From: Bacteroidota bacterium
GTDB taxonomy: Bacteria > Bacteroidota > Bacteroidia > UBA8524
NCBI GenBank assembly: GCA_016124735.1
Contig: WGMZ01000013.1
Location: forward strand, 1-64,000
Direction: 5' to 3'
Length of the DNA stretch: 64,000 bases
The notes beneath the pieces are model-generated. The model saw only the letters and a list, made by a program, of their open reading frames with translations. It was not told the DNA's origin and ran no database searches. Positions within the stretch are counted from its first letter, which is position 1; each line of letters opens with the position of its first letter. The position numbers and the translations under genes are program-made. Shown piece by piece: positions 17,869 to 26,361 of the stretch.

Positions 17869-17924
17869 GGCTTGGGGCTTGGGGCTTGGGGCTTGGGGCT
17901 TGGGGCTTGGGGCTTGGGGCTTGG
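17868..17924 (+). repeat. GGGGCTT heptamer repeat, G-quadruplex-prone
   Basis: A partial unit (GGGCTT, 17868-17873) is followed by seven exact GGGGCTT units (17874-17922) and GG. The first base is the last base of the regulator's TAG stop. Runs of four G with 3-nt spacers on the plus strand fit a G-quadruplex consensus. Confidence 0.95.
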
Positions 17925-18039
17925 AAAAAAAATGCCAATCAGCTTAATATGTAAAACTAAAAACTAATTCAAGTTCTTAACAATTGTAAATGCGCAGTAC
18001 CTCAAACCCTTCCAACTTTGCTTCATCAATCTATTCGAC

Positions 18040-18465
18040 ATGAAACAAATCATCACACAACAATTTATTCAGGCAAAGCCGGAAACCGTTTGGAACATAT
18101 TAATGGAAACTCAATCTTATGCTGACTGGAACCCATTCATCGTAAAAATGGAAGGCACCCCTGGTATGGGGGCGCAACTCACCAACACCATGATGCAGGG
18201 CAAAAACCCGATGACCTTCAAACCCAGAGTCACTGCTTTTAATGAGGGCGAATATTTCGAATGGCTTGGTTCCATGCCACTTAACATGTTCAACGGTCGC
18301 CACTTCTTTCGATTAAGCTCGGCAAATGGAGGAACCCTTCTCGAACATGGGGAATACTTTGCTGGCTGGTGTGCCGGCTTGATTCTGAAGAAGATTGGCG
18401 ATGAAACCCGTAATGGCTTTATCGCCATGAATAAGGCCCTTTGCGAACGCGCTGAAAAAGCCTGA
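18040..18465 (+). CDS. SRPBCC (START/polyketide-cyclase-like) domain protein
   Basis: 141 residues covering one helix-grip domain: an N-terminal strand [19 protein letters not shown], the segment [13 protein letters not shown] and a C-terminal long helix ([17 protein letters not shown]). It should bind a hydrophobic ligand in the cytosol. A CAACTTTG box (7/8) lies at 18013-18020. It follows the G-rich repeat and precedes gcvH by 55 nt; no pathway can be inferred. Confidence 0.82.
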   Translation: MKQIITQQFIQAKPETVWNILMETQSYADWNPFIVKMEGTPGMGAQLTNTMMQGKNPMTFKPRVTAFNEGEYFEWLGSMPLNMFNGRHFFRLSSANGGTLLEHGEYFAGWCAGLILKKIGDETRNGFIAMNKALCERAEKA

Positions 18466-18520
18466 ATCTCATTTCCGTAAGCAGAAAATTTTCGCTTATT
18501 TCGGGGCAAATTTTAAATAC

Positions 18521-18901
18521 ATGAATATTCCAGCAGATCTCAAGTACACCAAAGACCACGAATGGGTTCGCATTGAAGGCAATACGGCCACGATTGGCAT
18601 CACCGATTTCGCTCAGGGCGAATTGGGTGATATTGTTTTCGTAGAGATTGAAACCGAAGGAGACACCCTTTCTCAACACGATGTTTTCGGCACCGTTGAA
18701 GCGGTAAAAACCGTTTCTGATTTGTTTATGCCTCTTTCAGGTGAAGTAGCAGAATTCAACAAGACACTGGAAACAAATCCGGAGAATGTCAATACTGATC
18801 CCTATGGCGATGGCTGGATGATCAAGGTAAACATGTCTGACGCTTCCGAAGCAGACTCGCTGATGTCGGCCGAAGAATACGGACAATTGGTTGGTGCTTG
18901 A
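18521..18901 (+). CDS. gcvH: Glycine cleavage system H protein
   Basis: 126 residues. Lipoyl carrier of the glycine cleavage system, shuttling the aminomethyl group between the P and T proteins. The lipoylation site is K63 in [13 protein letters not shown]. The family start ([11 protein letters not shown]) and GDIVFVEI are present, and length matches. gcvP and gcvT are not in the window. Its TGA overlaps the TTG start of the VanZ-like gene. Confidence 0.97.
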   Translation: MNIPADLKYTKDHEWVRIEGNTATIGITDFAQGELGDIVFVEIETEGDTLSQHDVFGTVEAVKTVSDLFMPLSGEVAEFNKTLETNPENVNTDPYGDGWMIKVNMSDASEADSLMSAEEYGQLVGA

Positions 18902-19296
18902 GAAAGCTTATTAAATACCACCGAAGCACGGTCATCTGGTCCATTTTTGTCATGACTATCATGTTCATGCCGGCAAATGGAATGGAAAATATTACGGCCA
19001 CCTACCTGGATAAAGCTATTCATATTAGCGTATTCTCGATGTTAAGCTATCTGGCAATTACTGGTTCCGTGAAACGCTACCGTTTCAGCATTAAAAAAAT
19101 GCGTTCGGCAAGGTACGGAGCCTCCTATGCGATTCTATTCGGATTGTTTACAGAGTTTGGTCAGTATTTTCTTGGATACCGGAGTTTTGATGTCCTGGAT
19201 ATATTGGCAAATATCGCCGGAGCTTTAATTGGCATGGTTTATTTCCAATTTTGGATTTCCAAATGTTTGAAGACTCCTTACAACCTCCCTGCTTAA
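18898..19296 (+). CDS. VanZ-like membrane protein
   Basis: 132 residues with about four hydrophobic segments. Family features are [16 protein letters not shown] and [31 protein letters not shown]. VanZ-like proteins are small integral membrane proteins of poorly known role. The likely start is TTG 18898, overlapping the gcvH stop by 4 bp (TTGA) and giving a basic N-terminus; an ATG at 18952 would cut into the first helix. Confidence 0.8.
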   Translation: MRKLIKYHRSTVIWSIFVMTIMFMPANGMENITATYLDKAIHISVFSMLSYLAITGSVKRYRFSIKKMRSARYGASYAILFGLFTEFGQYFLGYRSFDVLDILANIAGALIGMVYFQFWISKCLKTPYNLPA

Positions 19297-19318
19297 CAAT
19301 TCGTTTACCTTATTGTAT

Positions 19319-19349
19319 TTGGTGGTATATATCAATTGAACTAATTTTG
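19319..19349 (+). promoter_or_regulatory. Promoter of the first TonB gene
   Basis: TTG (19319-19321), 20 nt, then TAATTTTG (19342-19349): a complete Bacteroidota promoter with normal spacing. The box ends 10 nt before the ATG at 19360, giving a very short leader. Confidence 0.7.
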
Positions 19350-19359
19350 AATATTCATT

Positions 19360-20034
19360 ATGGAGCTTAGAAAATATCCACAAGCGGACATTCGCAAAAA
19401 GACCGACATCTACTTTATGATTGGTCTTACCGTTGCGCTCGGGGTTACCTATGCTGCTTTCAGCTACTCATCCAGCGATAAGGTTGACAACAGCCTTTTA
19501 GTGGATCAGGCTGTGGAAGAAGTAGAGGAGATGACCGAGATTACGCGTCAGGAACAACCACCACCCCCTCCGCCTCCACCCCCTCAAACAATCGAGGTTG
19601 TTGAAGATGATGCGGACGTTGAAGAAAGTGATATCGAGGATACCGAGATTGATCAGGAAACAGTGATAGAGCCCATCGTTCAGGAACAAGTGGAAGTGGT
19701 TGAACAAACCAAAGAACCAGAAGTATTTATGGTCGTGGAAGATCCTCCCTCCTTCCCGGGTGGAGATGCTGCCATGTTCAAATACATTTCCGATAATCTG
19801 GAATATCCTCCAATGGCACGTGAAAACAATATTCAGGGCCGTGTGGTGATACAGTTTGTCGTAGATGAATCAGGTAAAATTACAAAGGCTCATGTAGTCA
19901 AAGGAATTGGATGGGGTTGCGATGAAGCAGCTTTGAAAGTCGTGAATTCCATGCCACGATGGAAACCTGGAAAGCAAAGAAACAAACCGGTACGCGTGCA
20001 ATTTATGTTGCCAATCCGATTTGTTTTAGGCTAG
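19360..20034 (+). CDS. TonB-family energy transducer 1
   Basis: 224 residues. One helix near 20-37 crosses the inner membrane, followed by a periplasmic linker with EQPPPPPPPPPQ and many acidic residues, and a C-terminal TonB domain: FPGGDAAMFKYISDNLEYPP, GRVVIQFVVDESGKI and MPRWKPGKQ, ending LPIRFVLG. It would couple the proton-motive force to outer-membrane receptors. It has its own promoter and terminator. exbB/exbD are not adjacent. Confidence 0.93.
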   Translation: MELRKYPQADIRKKTDIYFMIGLTVALGVTYAAFSYSSSDKVDNSLLVDQAVEEVEEMTEITRQEQPPPPPPPPPQTIEVVEDDADVEESDIEDTEIDQETVIEPIVQEQVEVVEQTKEPEVFMVVEDPPSFPGGDAAMFKYISDNLEYPPMARENNIQGRVVIQFVVDESGKITKAHVVKGIGWGCDEAALKVVNSMPRWKPGKQRNKPVRVQFMLPIRFVLG

Positions 20035-20057
20035 CCCAAATACTATAAAACGTTTTT

Positions 20058-20095
20058 AAAGTCCGGTTCGTATTCGAGCCGGACTTTCTTTTTTT
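20058..20095 (+). terminator. Terminator of TonB gene 1
   Basis: A 13-bp stem (one G-T pair) with a TATT loop: AAAGTCCGGTTCG at 20058-20070 against 20075-20087, then a T-rich run to 20095. It lies 23 nt after the stop. Confidence 0.92.
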
Positions 20096-20163
20096 ATTCG
20101 GATTCAATTCCAACCTCAGCAATGGTAATCAACGTTTTATAATTAGAATCAATGCTTACCATT

Positions 20164-20865
20164 ATGAGAATAAGTCACCCCCAAACAGAAAGGACAAAAA
20201 GAAGAAGCATCATCTTCTTTGAAATCGGAATGATCATCGCCCTATCCATTACTCTCTGGGCTTTCAATATCTCTAACCGCACTTCCGACATCCGGGTCAC
20301 CGAAAACAAAACCACAGTTGACAAGGATCCATTCGATGATATTTTGCCTCCGGTAAATATTATCCATCCCGAAGAAGCTATCATGAAAGTTCGTAAAACG
20401 GATAAGTTTAAGATTGTAAAAGACGATACACCTCCCTTGCCTCAAGATTTACCAGACGATCCACAAAAGATTCAACCTATAATTATTTCCGACCTCAATA
20501 TAAAGACCAGCGTTATAGGTCAACAAATTGAAGTACCTGAAGAATTTCAAGATCCGGTAGTATTCGCTCAGAAGATGCCTAGTTTTCCAGGAGGTGAAGC
20601 TGCCATGATGCATTTCATCAACGAGAATATAAAATATCCATCCTATGATAGAGAAATGGGCATTCAGGGACGATGTACCGTACAGTTTGTGATTGAAAAA
20701 GACGGGAGCATCAGCAATATTTCCGTTTACAAAACGGTAAGTCCTGGCCTGGATGAAGAAGCTATGCGGGTTATTCGCCTGATGCCGAAATGGCTGCCCG
20801 GTGAAAACAATTTCAAAAAAGTCAGAGTACGCATGGCCATCCCTATCCGCTTTGTTCTCGGTTAG
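20164..20865 (+). CDS. TonB-family energy transducer 2
   Basis: 233 residues, paralogue of the preceding protein. ATG 20164 is chosen because the first 27 residues then align without gaps to paralogue 1 (MRISHPQTERTKRRS against MELRKYPQADIRKKT); ATG 20152 adds four residues. The N-terminal helix and the C-terminal TonB domain (SFPGGEAAMMHFINENIKYPS, IPIRFVLG) are kept, but the poly-proline stretch is missing and the linker is acidic and proline-poor. The shorter-reach linker may suit a different receptor. Confidence 0.9.
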   Translation: MRISHPQTERTKRRSIIFFEIGMIIALSITLWAFNISNRTSDIRVTENKTTVDKDPFDDILPPVNIIHPEEAIMKVRKTDKFKIVKDDTPPLPQDLPDDPQKIQPIIISDLNIKTSVIGQQIEVPEEFQDPVVFAQKMPSFPGGEAAMMHFINENIKYPSYDREMGIQGRCTVQFVIEKDGSISNISVYKTVSPGLDEEAMRVIRLMPKWLPGENNFKKVRVRMAIPIRFVLG

Positions 20866-20898
20866 TTAAGATACTTTTTTCTTTTAGTTGTTCGTTTT

Positions 20899-20930
20899 AT
20901 CCGCCTTTTCTCATCGAAAGGCGGATTTTT
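20899..20930 (+). terminator. Terminator of TonB gene 2
   Basis: ATCCGCCTTT pairs with AAAGGCGGAT around a short loop and is followed by TTTTT. It lies 33 nt after the stop and immediately before the feoAB control region. Confidence 0.9.
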
Positions 20931-20931
20931 A

Positions 20932-20948
20932 TTTAGAAAAATTCTAAA
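20932..20948. promoter_or_regulatory. Palindrome before feoA, candidate metal-regulator operator
   Basis: TTTAGAA-AAA-TTCTAAA is a perfect inverted repeat. It ends 8 nt before the GTG start of feoA and overlaps a weak -7-like TAAATTG. The position is right for a repressor that blocks transcription of the ferrous iron transporter when iron is plentiful. The regulator (Fur, DtxR or other) cannot be told from this one site. Confidence 0.45.
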
Positions 20949-20956
20949 TTGCAGCC

Positions 20957-21181
20957 GTGAATTTGGCGGATCTTAGCAAAGGAAAAAGCGCAGTCATCGC
21001 AGCAATTGATGAACAGTCGCTGGCTGAACGACTTCAGGAATTCGGAATATTTTCAGGAAGCCTGATTCGTTTGCTTGGCACAGCCCCTTCTGGTTGTCCA
21101 TTGATGCTCGAAGCCGAAGGAACCCAACTCGGATTAAGAAAAGAGCAAGCCGCTCTAATCAAAATATCACCGCTTGACTAA
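20957..21181 (+). CDS. feoA: FeoA ferrous iron transport protein
   Basis: 74 residues, one small SH3-like domain: NLADLSKGKSAVIAAI, LAERLQEFGIFSGSLIRLL and a C-terminal LGLRKEQAALIKI. It is cytosolic and modulates FeoB. The start is GTG 20957, directly after the palindrome; there is no ATG at the right place. Its end overlaps the TTG start of feoB by 8 bp. Confidence 0.93.
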   Translation: MNLADLSKGKSAVIAAIDEQSLAERLQEFGIFSGSLIRLLGTAPSGCPLMLEAEGTQLGLRKEQAALIKISPLD

Positions 21182-23018
21182 GAACAGAAGATTTGCCCTG
21201 GCAGGAAATCCAAACAGCGGCAAGTCGACCCTGTTTAATGAGCTCACCGGTCTGCACCAAAAAACGGGTAACCTCCCCGGAGTAACCATTGAGAAAAAAA
21301 GCGGTCGTTTTAGCTATAAAAATCAGTCCTATTTTATAGAAGACATTCCGGGAGTCTATAGTTTAAATGCCCGTTCAGCAGACGAGATGGTTGCCACCTC
21401 CCTGCTCCTCGACAATACGGCAGAAGCTCCTGAATTTTACGTTTTTGTTGCAGATGCCACGCACCTGAGAAAAAGCCTGTTTCTTCTTTTGCAAATGCAA
21501 GAGGCGGGATGCCGACTTATCCTGACGCTGAACATGCACGATCTGGCTGAAAAAAGAGGACTACAGATTGATCAGGCGGCATTGGAAGAAGAGTTAGGCA
21601 TTCCCGTAATTCCCATCAGCGCTTCCAAAAAAAGAGGCATTGAACCTTTAAAAGAAGCCATCTTCAACTACCCAAAATCAGATGTCCAGACGAAGGTACC
21701 TGTTAAGAGTAAACCGGATCAATTGTTCAAACGTATAGACAGTATTTTGAACCGATGTCAGAAATGGGAAGCGGGAAAAGTCTATAAGCGGAGCAGCGAG
21801 AAATGGGACCGGCTGTTATTGCACCCATTCTGGGGTTACGTCTTTTTCTTCATCATCTTATTTTTACTGTTCCAGGCCGTCTTTTTCCTTGCAGATTATC
21901 CCAATCAATGGATTGAACAATTTTTTATTATCACCGGCGATTGGTTTCAGGACATTATGCCTGGAGGTCCACTTCGAGACCTTTTGGTCAACGGAGTACT
22001 TCCTGGTCTGAGCGGAGTCTTGATGTTCCTGCCACAAATAGCCATCCTGTTTTTCTTCCTGATTGTTTTAGAAGATAGTGGTTACATGGTTCGCGCAACA
22101 TTACTCATGGATAAAGTCATGCGAAAAGCGGGGTTAAATGGCCGCTCCGTGATTCCAATGATTAGTGGTGTAGCCTGTGCCATCCCGGCCATTTTAGCTA
22201 CCCGCACAATTTCTCAGCCACGGGACCGCCTGATTACCATGTTTGTTTTACCCTTTATCAGCTGTTCCGCCCGACTTCCCGTTTTTGTGTTGCTCGTTAG
22301 TTTGATTCTTCCCGATCAACGTTTTCTGGGTATCTTCAATTATCAGGGTCTTGCGCTGAGTGCTTTGTATTTGACGGGATTTCTTGCCGCTTTCGGAACA
22401 GCCTGGCTTTTGAACAGAGGAATGAAGAAACAGAATCAGGATTTGTTCCTGATGGAAATTCCGGAATATCGCCTGCCCCACTGGCCTGTGGTTTTAAGAC
22501 AAATTGGTAACCGCTGCAAAAGCTTTGTTAGCGAAGCAGGGAAAGTAATTCTGGGTGTGAGCGTTATTTTATGGGCTCTCTCCAACTACGGACCTTCCGA
22601 TTTTACCGGAACCCATCAGGGGGAAACAACCTCTTTGGAAGAGTCGTTTGCAGGAATTGGAGGAAAAGCCATCGAACCCCTGATTAGACCATTGGGGTAT
22701 GACTGGAAAATTGGAATCGCCATCTTATCCAGTTTTGCTGCCCGTGAAGTGTTCGTGGGATCCATTTCAACATTGTATCATCTTGAAAATCCGGAGGATC
22801 AAAGCAGTATCCTGGAAATATTAGGAAAGCCGGGAGGAATCAGCGGTGCAACGGCCGTTTCACTTTTGCTATTTTACCTTTTTGCCCTGCAATGCGCCAG
22901 CACTCTGGTCGTTATGAAAAGGGAGACCGGTGGATGGAAATGGCCCATTATTCAATTCTCCTTCATGGGAATTATGGCTTATCTGAGCGCATTGGCTGCT
23001 TATCAAATCTTATCATAA
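21174..23018 (+). CDS. feoB: FeoB ferrous iron transporter
   Basis: 614 residues. N-terminal G domain with G1 GNPNSGKS (11-18), G3 DIPGVYSL and G4 NMHD. Membrane part with paired Gate motifs (SGVACAIPAILATR and SFAAREVFVGS). It is at the short end for FeoB (often 650-770), apparently through a compact linker and C-terminus. Start TTG 21174 overlaps feoA, giving translational coupling. It imports Fe2+ across the inner membrane. Confidence 0.96.
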   Translation: MTKNRRFALAGNPNSGKSTLFNELTGLHQKTGNLPGVTIEKKSGRFSYKNQSYFIEDIPGVYSLNARSADEMVATSLLLDNTAEAPEFYVFVADATHLRKSLFLLLQMQEAGCRLILTLNMHDLAEKRGLQIDQAALEEELGIPVIPISASKKRGIEPLKEAIFNYPKSDVQTKVPVKSKPDQLFKRIDSILNRCQKWEAGKVYKRSSEKWDRLLLHPFWGYVFFFIILFLLFQAVFFLADYPNQWIEQFFIITGDWFQDIMPGGPLRDLLVNGVLPGLSGVLMFLPQIAILFFFLIVLEDSGYMVRATLLMDKVMRKAGLNGRSVIPMISGVACAIPAILATRTISQPRDRLITMFVLPFISCSARLPVFVLLVSLILPDQRFLGIFNYQGLALSALYLTGFLAAFGTAWLLNRGMKKQNQDLFLMEIPEYRLPHWPVVLRQIGNRCKSFVSEAGKVILGVSVILWALSNYGPSDFTGTHQGETTSLEESFAGIGGKAIEPLIRPLGYDWKIGIAILSSFAAREVFVGSISTLYHLENPEDQSSILEILGKPGGISGATAVSLLLFYLFALQCASTLVVMKRETGGWKWPIIQFSFMGIMAYLSALAAYQILS

Positions 23019-23209
23019 CGGGAGAGAAGTTCATCAATGGGAAAGAATTACGAACGCTAATTCGTAATTTAAACATGCATTTCAGATGACGAAAAATTTT
23101 TATCCCTTTTGCCATTCAGCAATTGCATCGGAAAACGCTCATTTTCCAAGGAATTATCAACACTTTGGAGAGATTTTTGCTGCAAAAAGGGTTCGCATAA
23201 ACAAATCGA

Positions 23210-23217
23210 TAATTTTC
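23210..23217 (+). promoter_or_regulatory. Probable -7 box of rpoD
   Basis: TAATTTTC matches TAnnTTTG at 7 of 8 positions, 10 nt before the rpoD ATG at 23228. The 209-nt gap upstream holds no gene. Confidence 0.4.
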
Positions 23218-23227
23218 GGAGTCATAC

Positions 23228-24091
23228 ATGAGACAGCTTAAAATCAGCAAACAGTTTACCAACAGGGAAAACAAATCACTAGACAAGTACCTCAACGAGA
23301 TCAGCAAGGTGCCTATGATCGACGCTCAAGAAGAGGTTGAATTGGCAAGACGAATCAGAGAAGGTGATCAGGTTGCATTGGAAAAGTTAGTGAACGCCAA
23401 CCTGCGATTTGTGGTGTCTGTATCCAAACAATACCAAAACCAGGGGCTTACCTTAGGTGACCTGATTAATGAGGGCAACCTTGGATTAATCAAGGCGGCA
23501 AAAAGATTTGACGAAACACGGGGATTTAAATTTATCTCTTACGCCGTTTGGTGGATTCGTCAATCTATCCTTCAGGCTTTGGCTGATCAGTCACGGATTG
23601 TTCGTCTTCCTCTTAACAAAGTAGGTTCCATTGGCCGTATTGGCAACGCTGCCGCCGAACTGGAGCAGAAATTCGAAAGAGAACCTACTGCAGAGGAAAT
23701 TGCAGATGCATTGGACATTCCTGTAGTAGAAGTTGAAAATGCACTTCGGACGTCTGGCCGTCATTTGTCAATCGATGCACCACTTACTGAAGGAGAAGAC
23801 AATACGCTCCTGGGTGTACTTGACAACAATGACGAACCGAATCCGGATCTTCACCTGATCAATGAATCCCTTCAGAAGGAAATTTCCAGAGTGATCAATA
23901 CCCTTTCTGAAAAAGAAAGAGATGTATTGAAATACTACTATGGCTTGGACGGAGGTCCGGCACATACCCTGGAAGACATTAGCGAAAAAGTTGGACTTAC
24001 ACGTGAACGTGTACGCCAAATCAAAGAAAAGGCACTAAGAAGATTAAGAAAATCAAGCAAAAGCAAGATTCTTAAATCATACCTCGGCTAA
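23228..24091 (+). CDS. rpoD: Housekeeping RNA polymerase sigma factor
   Basis: 287 residues, the short primary sigma of Bacteroidota. Region 1.2 is near 17-45 ([20 protein letters not shown]), region 2 includes [39 protein letters not shown] and [10 protein letters not shown], and region 4 has [18 protein letters not shown]. Region 1.1 is missing, as is normal in this phylum. This sigma would read the TAnnTTTG promoters found across the window. Its 3' end overlaps recX by 15 bp. Confidence 0.97.
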   Translation: MRQLKISKQFTNRENKSLDKYLNEISKVPMIDAQEEVELARRIREGDQVALEKLVNANLRFVVSVSKQYQNQGLTLGDLINEGNLGLIKAAKRFDETRGFKFISYAVWWIRQSILQALADQSRIVRLPLNKVGSIGRIGNAAAELEQKFEREPTAEEIADALDIPVVEVENALRTSGRHLSIDAPLTEGEDNTLLGVLDNNDEPNPDLHLINESLQKEISRVINTLSEKERDVLKYYYGLDGGPAHTLEDISEKVGLTRERVRQIKEKALRRLRKSSKSKILKSYLG

Positions 24092-24553
24092 TTCAGCTAA
24101 TAAACGATTAACCAATTCAGGCTCGTACCCTTTTTGAATAAGGTACGAGCCTGTTTTTTTTCTCTTGATCCAGCTATTTTTTTCTCCCTTCAATTTGTTC
24201 CAGTACTTTACTCCCAGCTCATGCAAAGCAGATGAATATTCCGTATCATCTATTTCATCCATTCCTTTATTCAGACAGTAGTCGCTGATATTTTTTAATT
24301 TTAATTCCCGGATAATTTTATTCCTGCCCCATCTTTTAAATCGGAATTTTCCCCGGGCAAATGCCCTTGCATAGCGCTCCTCGTCTAAAAAACCAGCTTT
24401 GGACAAGTGAAGAATAATCTCGCCTGCTTCCTCACCGTAGGCACCCAGACTTGCCAACTTTTGCTCTGCTTCAGAAAAACAGCGTTCCTGATAGGCACAG
24501 TATTTCATCAACTTAGACAATAATTCCTTTTGGCCTGGCGTCAAATCCTCCAT
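24077..24553 (-). CDS. recX: Regulatory protein RecX
   Basis: 158 residues. RecX binds RecA filaments and limits recombination and SOS activity. Family features are [40 protein letters not shown] and [16 protein letters not shown], followed by three-helix repeats. ATG 24553 gives the usual N-terminus ([11 protein letters not shown]); 24580 would add nine residues. The 3' coding end contains the strong rpoD terminator hairpin, read on the opposite strand. recA is not nearby. Confidence 0.9.
   Translation of the reverse strand: MEDLTPGQKELLSKLMKYCAYQERCFSEAEQKLASLGAYGEEAGEIILHLSKAGFLDEERYARAFARGKFRFKRWGRNKIIRELKLKNISDYCLNKGMDEIDDTEYSSALHELGVKYWNKLKGEKNSWIKRKKTGSYLIQKGYEPELVNRLLAELAEV
24118..24161 (+). 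terminator. rpoD terminator inside the recX coding region
   Basis: CAGGCTCGTACC (24118-24129) pairs perfectly with GGTACGAGCCTG (24142-24153), followed by eight T. It starts 26 nt after the rpoD stop and lies wholly within the 3' part of recX on the other strand, where it encodes the residues around [13 protein letters not shown]. Confidence 0.93.
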
Positions 24554-24665
24554 AGGAACGCAAGATACAAAAGGAGGCATTTACAATTCTTTCAATACGC
24601 ATGCGGACTTTTTGGAATAATCTTTGTAAAATTCAACCTGAAAAGAAATTTATAAGCTTAGCCCT

Positions 24666-25088
24666 ATGAAAAAGTTTTTATTATCTAGTATGATGATCCT
24701 GGTTGGTGTTTTTGCCAGCGCACAGGAAAAACAAGCCGAAATCGCTTTCGCGGTAGAGGTACACGATTTTGGAACCATCACTGAAGGAACTCAGGCCACA
24801 GTTGAATTTGAGTTTACTAATACCGGGAATGCTCCCTTGGTATTGAGCAGTGTAAGTGCCTCCTGCGGTTGTACTACTCCTGAATGGCCAAAAGATCCGA
24901 TTATGCCAGGTCAGAAAAGTAAAATCAAAGCGATTTACAATTCAACAGGTCGTCCAGGATCTTTTACCAAAAGCATTACGGTTAGCTCTAATGCTAAAAA
25001 CGGAACAAAAGTGTTGACCATTAAAGGTGTTGTTGAGCCTAAAAAAGTAGCTCCTCAATCACCGGTTCAAAACAAACCTCAGAACTAA
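24666..25088 (+). CDS. DUF1573 domain secreted protein 1
   Basis: 140 residues. Signal peptide ends at about residue 20 (VFASAQ). The rest is one immunoglobulin-like DUF1573 domain: EVHDFGTITEGTQATVEFEFTNTGNAPLVL, the signature SCGCTTPEWPKDPIMPG and a final TIKGVVEP, then a Pro/Gln-rich tail. Exported; function unknown. A terminator hairpin separates it from a second DUF1573 gene. Confidence 0.92.
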   Translation: MKKFLLSSMMILVGVFASAQEKQAEIAFAVEVHDFGTITEGTQATVEFEFTNTGNAPLVLSSVSASCGCTTPEWPKDPIMPGQKSKIKAIYNSTGRPGSFTKSITVSSNAKNGTKVLTIKGVVEPKKVAPQSPVQNKPQN

Positions 25089-25106
25089 TTGAGTTAATGC
25101 ATATCA

Positions 25107-25133
25107 AAAGCCTCGCAATGCGGGGCTTTTTTT
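25107..25133 (+). terminator. Terminator after DUF1573 gene 1
   Basis: AAAGCCTCGC and GCGGGGCTTT pair (10 bp, one G-T) around AAT and are followed by TTTTTT. It ends only 13 nt before the next ATG, so the second gene is probably read at a lower level or from its own weak promoter. Confidence 0.9.
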
Positions 25134-25145
25134 ATTCTTTTCATT

Positions 25146-25526
25146 ATGAGAAAATCCAGCATCCTACTCTTGTTTTTGGTTTCATTCGGATTGAAAATGG
25201 ATCAAAAGGTGGCCAATATTGAATTCGAGGAATTGGTTTACGACTTTGGATCATTGGATGAAGGTGAAAAAGCATTTCACGATTTCGAATTCAGCAATAC
25301 CGGCGATGCCCCACTTATTATAAGCGATGTGGAAGTGAGTTGCGGTTGCACCACTCCTAGTTTTCCAAAAGAAGCTATCGCACCCGGAGAAAAAAGCAGC
25401 GTGCGAATTGGATTTAATTCCAAAGGAAAATCAGGTCGTTTTGATAAATCGGTAACTGTGGTATCCAATGCAGAGGATAGCGCTGTGCGGTTGCGCATTG
25501 TTGGGCGCATTATCCCAACGCATTAG
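25146..25526 (+). CDS. DUF1573 domain secreted protein 2
   Basis: 126 residues, tandem paralogue of the previous gene with the same signature, SCGCTTPSFPKEAIAPG, after LVYDFGSLDEGEKAFHDFEFSNTGDAPLII. The N-terminal hydrophobic run (SILLLFLVSFGL) is a short signal sequence. The Pro/Gln tail of paralogue 1 is absent. Its end overlaps the convergent PLP-enzyme gene by 17 bp. Confidence 0.9.
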   Translation: MRKSSILLLFLVSFGLKMDQKVANIEFEELVYDFGSLDEGEKAFHDFEFSNTGDAPLIISDVEVSCGCTTPSFPKEAIAPGEKSSVRIGFNSKGKSGRFDKSVTVVSNAEDSAVRLRIVGRIIPTH

Positions 25527-26361
25527 CCCTGTCAGACATCCACCCCGCCAGTCCTCCGCTGTGCACAAAGAGAATGCGACTACCCCTTTCAATTCTTCCA
25601 TTCTCCAATAAATCCAATAGGGCCATCCATTGTTTCCCCGTATAGACCGGATCCAACAGAATACCCGACTTTTCAGTGAATGCCCGGCATGCCTCAATTA
25701 GTTTTTGGTCCATCCTGGCAAACCCTCCACGAGAATATTCTCTAAATACTCGTATTCCCATCGACTCGAGCCGGGAGGCTAAGGCAGCATCTTTAACTGC
25801 CATAACGCCCCACACTTTTGTATTTCCAGGATTTGTTTGAACCAAGCCTTGTACTGAAGTTCCTGAACCCACAGAATCCAATAAAATATCATATTCATGG
25901 CATAGCTCCTTCCATAAACCAGCCATACCCATTCGGCCTTCCTCACAATTGGCGCCTTCCGGAATAGTAAGAATATCGCCATCGGAATATAACATATCCA
26001 ATTGAGAACGAACCTCCCGGTAGGATTGCCGGTCGAGGAATTGAAGGTCCATTCCAAATTGCCTGCATAGATTCAGCAAGGGGTTCGCCACCACTTCACC
26101 CCGTACGATTCCTATTGTTTTAAGACCATTGGAAGCTCCTGCTGCAGCCAAAGCCAGTAAATGATTGGACCAGGCACCTCCATAAGATTTCATGGTGTTC
26201 AGCTTCCTTGCTTTAGCGAGTTCCACTAAGGGCATCAATTTGCGCCATTTGTTTCCGCTGATGAACGGATGAATGAGGTCATCTCGTTTTATAAACACCT
26301 CAATTCCAGCCTCTCCAAAAAGAGGCAGCTTTATTTCTTCTTCAGGAGAAGGCAGTCTCAT
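25510..26361 (-). CDS. PLP-dependent enzyme, ACC deaminase / D-cysteine desulfhydrase family
   Basis: 283 residues of the tryptophan-synthase-beta fold. PLP lysine lies in SGNKWRKL, preceded by FIKRDDLIHP; SYGGAWSNHLLALAAAG is the substrate-binding loop and DSVGSGTSVQGLV binds the phosphate. Members degrade 1-aminocyclopropane-1-carboxylate or D-cysteine; D-cysteine desulfhydrase is the likelier activity outside plant-associated species. Its ATG directly abuts the TAG stop of the M1 peptidase gene, so the two are coupled. Confidence 0.85.
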   Translation of the reverse strand: MRLPSPEEEIKLPLFGEAGIEVFIKRDDLIHPFISGNKWRKLMPLVELAKARKLNTMKSYGGAWSNHLLALAAAGASNGLKTIGIVRGEVVANPLLNLCRQFGMDLQFLDRQSYREVRSQLDMLYSDGDILTIPEGANCEEGRMGMAGLWKELCHEYDILLDSVGSGTSVQGLVQTNPGNTKVWGVMAVKDAALASRLESMGIRVFREYSRGGFARMDQKLIEACRAFTEKSGILLDPVYTGKQWMALLDLLENGRIERGSRILFVHSGGLAGWMSDRANALG

